Source of the DNA: Holophagales bacterium
Lineage (GTDB): Bacteria; Acidobacteriota; Thermoanaerobaculia; UBA5066
Length of the DNA: 64,000 nucleotides
Direction of reading: 5' to 3'
NCBI GenBank assembly: GCA_016719485.1
Contig: JADJZB010000021.1
Location: 1 to 64,000 of the forward strand
Shown here: in pieces, positions 57,555 to 64,000 of the stretch
Layout of the letters: each line of letters starts with the position of its first letter
Position numbering within the stretch: the first letter of the stretch is position 1
Position numbers and translations under genes: made by a program
Notes under the pieces: generated by a model
The model's database searches: none
Told to the model about the DNA's origin: nothing
Seen by the model: only the letters and a program-made list of their open reading frames with translations

Positions 57555-58597
57555 ACTCGTCGAACGGAACGTTCGTCGCGGGGCGGCGGATCCTGAACGA
57601 GACGATCCTGAGGAGCGGAGATCGCCTTCAGGTGGGTGCCGCCGTCCTCGAGTACCGGCTCCTCGAACCGACCGGTCCGGTCGAGAGAACGGCGCTCCTG
57701 ACCCCGTCGGCGGTCGAGGGGCTGCCGGATTCGAACGGCCCGGGAACCGAATCCCCACCCGCTCCCCCCGCCCCGGCCGCCGCGGAGCTCGAGGTGTCGT
57801 CACCCCTGGAGATCTCCGCCGACGACCTTTTCCGGGGTGTGGACGATGCCGCCCGTGGAGGCTCCTCTCCCGCCGTGGTCGCATCCGCCGCTCTCGCCGC
57901 CGTTCACAGCTCCGGAGTCAACGAGCGGCCACCTCTCGATCTTCCCCTCGTGGACGAGCCACCTCCCTCACCGGCGCCCGCGCAGTCAGCGGCTCCGGCG
58001 GCCCCTCCCAGACGGCCGGCCGATGCCACCCTCTCGCAGTTCCCCATTCGGAGCTCGAGGGTCCCTCCGTCCGTGGAACGACCGGCCCCGGCGATCCGGG
58101 TCCGCAAGCCGGTGCCGCCGGCGTACCGCGAGGCGACGGGACGCGAGGCTGCCGGGTTCTTTCCGCGCGTCCTGGCGACGCTCGTCGACGCGATCATCCT
58201 TCTCGCGCTGAATCTCCTCCTCCTGTCCCCCGTCTTTCTCGTCCTGCTCTTCCGGGAGGCTTTCCAATCGGCGGACCTCCTGCGCGACTGGGCCTTCCTC
58301 GGCATTCTCGCGGGCTGTGGCGTGATGATCCTCGGGGCGAATCTCTGGTACGTCATCGGGGGCTGGGCCCGGACGGGGCGGACGCCCGGGAAGGCTCTCC
58401 TGAGGCTGTCGGTCGTGGCAACCGGGCCGCCGGTCCCCGCTCCCGGCATCGGGCTCAAGAGCGCGATCGCCCGGTTCCTCGCGTGGAACCTCTCCGGCGC
58501 GCTCCTGGGTGTCGGATATCTCCTCGTCCTCTTCCGGAAGGACCGCCGGGCGCTTCACGACCTCGTCGCCGGGACGAGGGTCGTCCGGACGCCCTGA
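57374..58597 (+). CDS. FHA domain + RDD-family membrane protein
   Basis: The 407-residue protein begins with an FHA domain (VTLGRSRSATVRV, SVSRSHALLSF, NSSNGTFVAGRR; all phosphothreonine-binding residues present). A Pro/Ala/Ser-rich linker of about 150 residues follows. The RDD domain starts near residue 258 (AAGFFPRVLATLVDAIILLA, then LNLLLLSPVFLVLLF, GRTPGKALLRLSVV and RRALHDLVAGTRVV). FHA proteins dock onto Thr-phosphorylated partners. Two Ser/Thr kinases lie in this window. GTG 57374 is used as start. The order uvrA, then FHA-RDD, may be one transcript. Confidence 0.88.
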   Translation: MSADAHRYILVVDGREIELSEGEVTLGRSRSATVRVDHESVSRSHALLSFSNGTAVLKDLNSSNGTFVAGRRILNETILRSGDRLQVGAAVLEYRLLEPTGPVERTALLTPSAVEGLPDSNGPGTESPPAPPAPAAAELEVSSPLEISADDLFRGVDDAARGGSSPAVVASAALAAVHSSGVNERPPLDLPLVDEPPPSPAPAQSAAPAAPPRRPADATLSQFPIRSSRVPPSVERPAPAIRVRKPVPPAYREATGREAAGFFPRVLATLVDAIILLALNLLLLSPVFLVLLFREAFQSADLLRDWAFLGILAGCGVMILGANLWYVIGGWARTGRTPGKALLRLSVVATGPPVPAPGIGLKSAIARFLAWNLSGALLGVGYLLVLFRKDRRALHDLVAGTRVVRTP

Positions 58598-58604
58598 GCG
58601 GGGA

Positions 58605-59519
58605 TCACTTCGGCTCGAGGAGAGTGCGAAGGGTCGGCGAGATGAGGGTCGCCTCCGCCCGGGCCGCTCCCCCTTTCCGACGGAACGCGGCCAGGCTCGC
58701 GCGCGCGGCTCCGAGGAGGGCCGCGTCGCGACGGCCTTCCAGAACGTACCGGCCACCGAGCGCGCAAGCCTCGACGAGGTCGAGCTCGCGCGCCCCCGGG
58801 CTGCGGCGCCGTTCGGCCTGAACGAGCGCGGCCGCCCGATCGAAATCGCCGGCGGCGAGGGCGGCGAGGGCCGCGCCGAGACGCGGGGGAGGAGGAGCGG
58901 GGACGATTCTCGGGTCCCCAGCGCCCGGGATCGGGACCGGGGAAGGGTCTGCCGGCGGGGTCGCGGCGAGAATCGGAACCGGCAGGACGGGCCCGGCCGT
59001 CGGAGCGGGCGGTGCCGGCGTCGGGGAGGGGAGCGGCGCCGGCGCCGACTCCCGGGGCGGGGGCTCGTTTCGGGCCGCTTCGCGTCGTACCAGTTCCGCG
59101 ATGCGCCGTGACCTGTCTTCGGTCTCACGCCGGTTCGGGAAAGTGCCGCCCGCGGCCGACGAGCGGAGGTGGGCCAGGGCCCGCGTCTCCTGGCCCGTCT
59201 CCATGAGCGCAACGCCCAGCCAGTAGTGGGGATCGTAGAAGTCGACGGCGTGACGGCTCGTCCCGAAGCTCTCCTGGGGCTTCTCGTGGCCCGTATCGAG
59301 CGCTTTCTCGAGCTTCGGGATCGCCTCGGCGTACCTTCCCCTCCCGACGAGCTCCCTTCCCTCCAGAAACGGGCGAGCGGCGGAATCGGGGGGTAAAATG
59401 GGTTGTTGCGGTGCCGGCAGGCCCGGCCGTGGCAGGAGTGCCACCAGGGCCAGGGAGGCCGTCAGGGCGCCCCGGACGAGCCGGATGCGTGAGGTGGACC
59501 GGGTCAACCGACACTTCAT
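58605..59519 (-). CDS. Exported TPR-like protein with proline-rich linker
   Basis: The 304-residue protein has a signal peptide or anchor (GALTASLALVALLPRPGLPA). A TPR-like unit follows (GRELVGRGRYAEAIPKLEKA, then YDPHYWLGVALMETGQETRA). A Pro/Ala linker covers about 150-215. A second helical unit contains LAALAAGDFDRAAALVQAER and ACALGGRYVLEGRRDAALLG. Such proteins mediate protein contacts in the envelope; the partner is unknown. It converges on the FHA-RDD gene with 7 bases between stops. Confidence 0.75.
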   Translation of the reverse strand: MKCRLTRSTSRIRLVRGALTASLALVALLPRPGLPAPQQPILPPDSAARPFLEGRELVGRGRYAEAIPKLEKALDTGHEKPQESFGTSRHAVDFYDPHYWLGVALMETGQETRALAHLRSSAAGGTFPNRRETEDRSRRIAELVRREAARNEPPPRESAPAPLPSPTPAPPAPTAGPVLPVPILAATPPADPSPVPIPGAGDPRIVPAPPPPRLGAALAALAAGDFDRAAALVQAERRRSPGARELDLVEACALGGRYVLEGRRDAALLGAARASLAAFRRKGGAARAEATLISPTLRTLLEPK

Positions 59520-59563
59520 GAAGGCACGACGCGTCGAGTCTAACGGCGCGGCGTGCAGAGGGG

Positions 59564-62500
59564 ATGACGACGATGCCGCGAAACTTCGCTTCGATCCGGG
59601 CCGCCATTGGCGCGGCCGGGGTCCTGCTGGCCTTCCCGGCGGCTTCCGCCACGGGGGCGGCCGCAGCCTGTCCGCCCGACAGGCCCAGCCTCTCGGTGCC
59701 GGCCGTCGTCAACCGCTTCGAGGGCTACACGATTTCGTGGACGAACGTCCTGGCGGACCGGCCGACGGGTCCAGCTGACATTTTCGTCGTCGAACGCTCG
59801 GAGGACCCGGCGTTCGCCAAGGGCGTGGAGGGGTTCAAGACGAGGGGGATCTCCACGGCCTACGGCCCTCCGCTGGGGGCGGCTCGGACGCTTTACCACC
59901 GCGTCGCCGTCCAGTCGTTCTGCGCCGGGCCGACCGCCGTTCGCGTCGAGTCTACGGTCCTGCCGGTGACGATCTCCGATTACTGCGCCCCGCCCATCGA
60001 GGTGGAGCCCCCGGCCGTCAGCCCTGAGGCGCCTCCCGCGTACACCACGTACGTCGTCTCGTGGGACACGCTGAACGCCAGCCAGCCGGGGCCGGGGGGG
60101 GGAGCACAGGGCCTCCGGTTCCGTCTCAGGCGCTCCACGAGCTTCGGGGACGTCAAGGAGACGCTGATCGACACGGGAACCGCCGCGTTCGCGGACGGAC
60201 CCGGCGAGTACCTCTACCAGCTCCGGACGGAGAACATCTGTGGCGAGGTCAGTGCGTGGTCGAGGCCGGCCCGCGTCCTCGTCGGCACCTCGAAGACCTC
60301 CTCGCTCGTTCTCGTCTCTGCACCAAAGCCATTCATCGTGCCCTCGGGAGCGAACGCCCCTCCGTCGACGAGGCTGACCGTCCGGAACGCCGGCAGCGAG
60401 GCGCTCGACGTTACCGCTTCGAGCGCCAGCGGGGCGGTCGTCGCTCACCCGGGATCGTTCCGGGTCGAGTCGGGCGACAGCGCCTCGGTGAGCGTGACGG
60501 TGGTGCAGGACATCGACTCCTCCGCGCCGCTCCACGAGGAGCTCACCCTCATCGCGAAGGGCGTCGTCCTGCGCGTGCCGATCGACGTCGGCGGCGCCGC
60601 CGAGGCGGCCGAAGCGCCAGCCGGCTGGGACGACGAGGGGGCCGACGTCGACGCGCTCGGCAACGGCCTCCGGCGAACCCTCGTGAACCCCGGCTCTCGC
60701 CCTGCCTCGATCGTCACGTCGATCTCGGCGGAGTGGATCACCATCCAGGCGGTCGACGGGAAGACGTGGGATCGGCCGCTCGCCCCCGGGGAGAGACGTC
60801 CCGTCTGGATCGGCGTCGACCGGGGCAAGCGCCGGGCCGCGATCGGGACGGAGGTGGCCACGGTCACCGTCGTGACCGCGGGCCACCCCGGCAGCCCGAA
60901 GAGCCTCAGCGTGATCGACGACGGGCCTCTCCTCTCCGCGGGAAGCGGCGGCCCTTCGAGCGACGGTTCCGACCTGCCGCCTCTCTACCTCATGAAGAGC
61001 CGGCTCCTGTTCCCATCGTTGCCGAACGCCGTCGACGTCCGCGGCATCGGGCGCTACACCTCCGACGTCTGGCTGTCGAACGTCGACGCCCTCTCCCCGA
61101 TCCAGGTCGTCCTGACGCTCACGCCGTCGGGGCAGGGGAACACCTCCCTGGGGGTCCGGCAGTTCGTCTTCACGCTCGGAGCGGGGGAGACGCGGCGCTT
61201 CCGCAACATCGTCGGAACGGTGTTCGGGTACGAGGGGTCGTGCTCGCTCGACATCAGCTCTCCGGCCGCGACCCTCTCCGCGACGGCCATGGTGAACAAC
61301 AAGCCGCTCGTCTCACTCGTCGCGGGCAAGACGGCCGCCCTCGGGACCGCCGTCGAGGGAACCATCCTCTCCACGGGCGAGTTCGGATTCGAGATGCGTC
61401 CGGTCGCGGCTGGAGAAGGAGCGAGCGCCTACGACCGCTCGTTCATCGTCTCCGGCCTCTGGCACGACGCCACGAGGCGGACGAACCTGATCCTCAGGGA
61501 GACGACGGGGAACGCGACGCGGGTCGTGATCCGGCTGTTCGACAACGTCGGGACCCCGATCCAGAAGGACGGTCAGGCGGTGAGCCTCGACGTGACCGTC
61601 CCGGCGCTCGGGTCGATCCAGATCAACGACGCGGACCTCTTTCCTGCGGAACCGATCACGGCGGGGAGCTTGTGGGCCCAGCTGGAGTTCCAGCGGGGCG
61701 TGATCGACCCGTTCGGACGGGAACGCGGCGCGGTCGTCCCGTTTGCGACGGTGATCGACTCGGGAACGCAGGACGCCTCGCTCCGGGTCGGAGTCTCGAG
61801 GGCGGCGCTCGTCCCGGCTGCCTCCTCGGCGGCGGCGTCGGTCCGTAGCCTGTCCGGTCCCCTCCCGTACGCCGAGGAGGTCGAGCCGGTGCTCTTCCCG
61901 GTCGCCCACGTCACGGGCGCGCCGCTCTCCTCGGGCAATGCCCCCCGCTGGAAGACCCGGGTGACGCTGGCCAACGTGAACGACACCGAATCGCGGAACG
62001 TCCGGCTACGGTTCATCGACAAGAGCGGGAACCTGCCGCAGGGAGCGTCGGCGACGGCCACCGTCTTCGTGCCGGCGCAGAACGCCATCTCGATCAACGA
62101 CGTCCTGGAGAACGCCTTCCTCATACCGGCCGAGGCGAACGTCTGGGGGACGATTTCGGTCGACGCTCTCCGGCAGGAGGGCTCCGCGGGGTGGGAATAC
62201 ACCTGGGCCGACGTCGACGTCCAGACCGAGACCTACACGAGGGACACCGTGAACCCGTCGCGCGGGGAGTTCCGGACCGGCATGGAGGGCTACTCGTACC
62301 GGCACGGCTACTCCTCGTTCCAGTCGAATCTCGGGACGGCGCTCATCGAGGGGGCCGAGACCTCGCCGCGCTACAGGACGAACCTGATCCTCCAGGAGGT
62401 CGGGGGCGCGCCGGTGACCGTGGCCGTCGGCGTGTACCAGCCAGGTGCGCTCGTCCCGCTGTCCATCCAGTTCGTTTCGCTGAAGGCCGGCGACTACATC

Positions 62501-62683
62501 TCCCGGGAGCTCTTCCGCGACCTGATGAAGCTCGATCTGGAAGAGGTCGTCGACGCCCGCGTCGTCGTGAGGCAGATGGACGGCGACGGCGTCTTCATGG
62601 CGTTCGTCTCCAAGATCAACCTCGTGACGGGCGACCCTGCGAACGTTTTCCTCCGTCCGGCCTCGGCGGGAACCGGCCGCTGA
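59564..62683 (+). CDS. Large exported protein with fibronectin-like and repeated C-terminal modules
   Basis: The 1039-residue protein has a signal peptide (residues 1-35). Two beta-sandwich units follow (GYTISWTNVL; TYVVSWDTLNASQPG), then Ig-like strands (SSASGAVVAHPGSFRVESGD). From about residue 480 four related modules are visible: YTSDVWLSNVDALSPIQVVL, DATRRTNLILRETTGNATRV, WKTRVTLANVNDTESRNVRL and RYRTNLILQEVGGAPVTVAV. Several end in an IND-type segment (IQINDADLF, ISINDVL). The broken gene at 1240-2110 has the same module type. It is probably surface-exposed and adhesive, which is inference. ATG 59564 has AGAGGGG upstream. Confidence 0.8.
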   Translation: MTTMPRNFASIRAAIGAAGVLLAFPAASATGAAAACPPDRPSLSVPAVVNRFEGYTISWTNVLADRPTGPADIFVVERSEDPAFAKGVEGFKTRGISTAYGPPLGAARTLYHRVAVQSFCAGPTAVRVESTVLPVTISDYCAPPIEVEPPAVSPEAPPAYTTYVVSWDTLNASQPGPGGGAQGLRFRLRRSTSFGDVKETLIDTGTAAFADGPGEYLYQLRTENICGEVSAWSRPARVLVGTSKTSSLVLVSAPKPFIVPSGANAPPSTRLTVRNAGSEALDVTASSASGAVVAHPGSFRVESGDSASVSVTVVQDIDSSAPLHEELTLIAKGVVLRVPIDVGGAAEAAEAPAGWDDEGADVDALGNGLRRTLVNPGSRPASIVTSISAEWITIQAVDGKTWDRPLAPGERRPVWIGVDRGKRRAAIGTEVATVTVVTAGHPGSPKSLSVIDDGPLLSAGSGGPSSDGSDLPPLYLMKSRLLFPSLPNAVDVRGIGRYTSDVWLSNVDALSPIQVVLTLTPSGQGNTSLGVRQFVFTLGAGETRRFRNIVGTVFGYEGSCSLDISSPAATLSATAMVNNKPLVSLVAGKTAALGTAVEGTILSTGEFGFEMRPVAAGEGASAYDRSFIVSGLWHDATRRTNLILRETTGNATRVVIRLFDNVGTPIQKDGQAVSLDVTVPALGSIQINDADLFPAEPITAGSLWAQLEFQRGVIDPFGRERGAVVPFATVIDSGTQDASLRVGVSRAALVPAASSAAASVRSLSGPLPYAEEVEPVLFPVAHVTGAPLSSGNAPRWKTRVTLANVNDTESRNVRLRFIDKSGNLPQGASATATVFVPAQNAISINDVLENAFLIPAEANVWGTISVDALRQEGSAGWEYTWADVDVQTETYTRDTVNPSRGEFRTGMEGYSYRHGYSSFQSNLGTALIEGAETSPRYRTNLILQEVGGAPVTVAVGVYQPGALVPLSIQFVSLKAGDYISRELFRDLMKLDLEEVVDARVVVRQMDGDGVFMAFVSKINLVTGDPANVFLRPASAGTGR

Positions 62684-62785
62684 CGCCGTCGACACGGGCC
62701 GCGCACGCGGCGAGGGCGATCCGCTGACGCGTGGCGGGCGGCCGGGGGTTAACCTCGGCGGGGGCATGCGCCCCCTGGAGCAGAC

Positions 62786-64000
62786 GTGAACCCGCCCGCC
62801 GTAGAACGGATCGCCCACTACCGGATCGTCCGCCGTGTCGGCCGCGGCGGGATGGGAATCGTCTACCGAGCGGTGGACGAGCGGGACGGCAAGACCGTCG
62901 CGCTGAAGGTGATCCGCGAGACCGAGGTGGCGGGCGACGAGTCGGCGCCGCACGTGGCCGAGGCGCGGGTTCGCTTCACGCGGGAGGCCGAGATTCTCCA
63001 GGCGCTCCTGCACGCCAACGTCGTGACCTTCTACGAGATCGGCGAGGAGGACGGGACGCCCTACCTGGCGATGGAGTACCTCGAGGGAAAACCGATCGGA
63101 AGCTACGCCGGCCGGCCGTTTCCCGAGACTCTCCCGCTCCTGATCCAGGCCGCAAACGGAATGGAGTACCTCGCCTCCCGCGGCATCGTGCACCGCGACC
63201 TCTCGCCCGACAACGTCTTCGTGGTCGAGACCGGTGGCGAGAAGACCGTCAAGCTCCTCGACTTCGGCATCGCCAAGCTTTTCGAATCTGCCGCGGCGGA
63301 GTCGCTCACCGCGACCGGCTTCTTTCTCGGAAAGGTCGCCTACGGGTCGCCGGAGCAGCTCGGCTCCCTGGGCCAGGGCGTGCCGCTCGACTGGCGGAGC
63401 GACGTCTACAGCCTCGGCGTCATCTTCTACCAGGTGCTCGCGGGGCGCCGCCCGTTCGAGGGGCGCGCCCCGGTGGAGTACATCGCCGCGCACCTGAACC
63501 ACCTGCCGCCGCCCGTCGCCGCACCGCCAGGGTCCCCTGCCCTTCCGATGGAGCTCGTCCGGCTCCTCGGTCAGATGCTCGAGAAGAGGCGCGAGGACCG
63601 CCCGCAGACCTATCGCGACATCACCGAGCGGCTCGTCTCGGTCCTGCGGTCGACCGGGGCGTCGGGCGAGCTACCTCCTCGCAAGGCGGACGCGGGCGAC
63701 CCGGGGAGCGCGCCGCCGGCCTCGTCGCCCCGCGGGCCGACCGCGCCGACGCAGCTCGTCGCGGGCCGCGCCCCGTCGGCGCCTGCGCCGGTGCGGAGGA
63801 CTGCGGGCATCGTCCTCGCCGGCGCGGCCCTCCTGGCGCTTCTCTTCTGGGGAGCGCTCACGCGCCGACCGGAGACGGACGCCGCCCCACCGAAGAACGC
63901 GGCAGGGCGGCCCCCTCGCAGCCCGGCGACGGCGGAGCTCCGAATCACGTCGGTCCCGTGGGCCTCGGTCGTGTCCGTGGTCGACGTGAAGAGCGGGACT
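62786..64000 (+). CDS. Ser/Thr protein kinase with PEGA-like tail (cut by window end)
   Basis: The 405 visible residues start at GTG 62786 (GGAG seven bases upstream). Kinase motifs are RRVGRGGMGIVYRAV, VALKVI, HRDLSPDN, DFGIAK and YGSPEQL, then DVYSLGVIFYQVLAGRRPF. After a Pro/Ala-rich linker a single membrane helix lies at about residues 339-357 (IVLAGAALLALLFWG). The outer part begins ELRITSVPWASVVSV, as in PEGA domains of bacterial kinases. HRDLSPDN keeps the catalytic Asp and Asn; Lys is replaced by Ser. The 3' end lies outside the window. Confidence 0.9.
   Translation, partial: MNPPAVERIAHYRIVRRVGRGGMGIVYRAVDERDGKTVALKVIRETEVAGDESAPHVAEARVRFTREAEILQALLHANVVTFYEIGEEDGTPYLAMEYLEGKPIGSYAGRPFPETLPLLIQAANGMEYLASRGIVHRDLSPDNVFVVETGGEKTVKLLDFGIAKLFESAAAESLTATGFFLGKVAYGSPEQLGSLGQGVPLDWRSDVYSLGVIFYQVLAGRRPFEGRAPVEYIAAHLNHLPPPVAAPPGSPALPMELVRLLGQMLEKRREDRPQTYRDITERLVSVLRSTGASGELPPRKADAGDPGSAPPASSPRGPTAPTQLVAGRAPSAPAPVRRTAGIVLAGAALLALLFWGALTRRPETDAAPPKNAAGRPPRSPATAELRITSVPWASVVSVVDVKSGT

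Overview
The window is very GC-rich DNA with strong G/C third-codon bias. It is crowded with Ser/Thr kinases carrying TolB or PEGA-type tails, FHA proteins, tricorn-type and prolyl-oligopeptidase-type secreted peptidases, VIT/vWA proteins and modular exported proteins. This mix, together with a trimeric-type [FeFe] hydrogenase, suggests an Acidobacteriota-like anaerobic or facultative heterotroph, perhaps of the Thermoanaerobaculia/Holophagae type. That assignment is inference from gene content; no rRNA or other marker gene is present. No tRNA, rRNA, CRISPR array, intact transposase or prophage was recognised.

Layout. Bases 1-2255 hold decayed or badly sequenced DNA: a frameshifted prolyl-tRNA synthetase remnant, a second short fragment of the same gene, and a broken exported modular protein. 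Fumarase C (2256-3506) is broken and lacks about 54 codons. Then come a hypothetical gene, a BlaI/BlaR1-type pair behind a perfect palindromic operator, and two vWA proteins, most of them with apparent frameshifts. From 10.8 to 18.5 kb the minus strand carries two tandem OmpA-family proteins, a bacteriohemerythrin, an M29 aminopeptidase, an exported protein and a tricorn-like protease. At 19.9-24.7 kb a membrane Ser/Thr kinase with a TolB-like propeller is divergent from three tandem genes that each join an OmpR-type winged helix to an FHA domain. A second tricorn protease, small exported proteins and a prolyl oligopeptidase follow.

Bases 33830-39285 are a HydABC-type [FeFe] hydrogenase operon in which the NuoF-like subunit is fused to a GltD/NfnB-like flavin oxidoreductase. 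Bases 39.6-46.0 kb are an envelope polysaccharide locus: a GT39-like transferase, a GT4 transferase, a polyprenyl sugar-phosphate transferase, an O-antigen ligase-like protein and a specialised NusG/RfaH-like factor. MutY, an anti-sigma-like protein and an ECF sigma factor form the next minus-strand run. After it come a CBM9-like protein, an alkaline-phosphatase-superfamily enzyme, a CHAD protein, a GGDEF/EAL protein and a GNAT acetyltransferase. The plus strand then carries a methyltransferase, a UvrA homologue and an FHA-RDD membrane protein. The window ends with a minus-strand TPR-like protein, a large exported modular protein and a second Ser/Thr kinase cut by the window edge.

Frameshifts cluster in the first 10 kb, with isolated ones in hydA and at the NusG/MutY junction. 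Several sit at runs of four G or C and would be repaired by one extra base, so sequencing or assembly error is at least as likely as true gene decay there. The most interesting biology is the kinase/FHA-winged-helix cassette, which looks like a phosphothreonine-dependent transcription switch and has a middle paralogue with a degenerate FHA pocket. Next is the hydrogenase with the fused oxidoreductase module.
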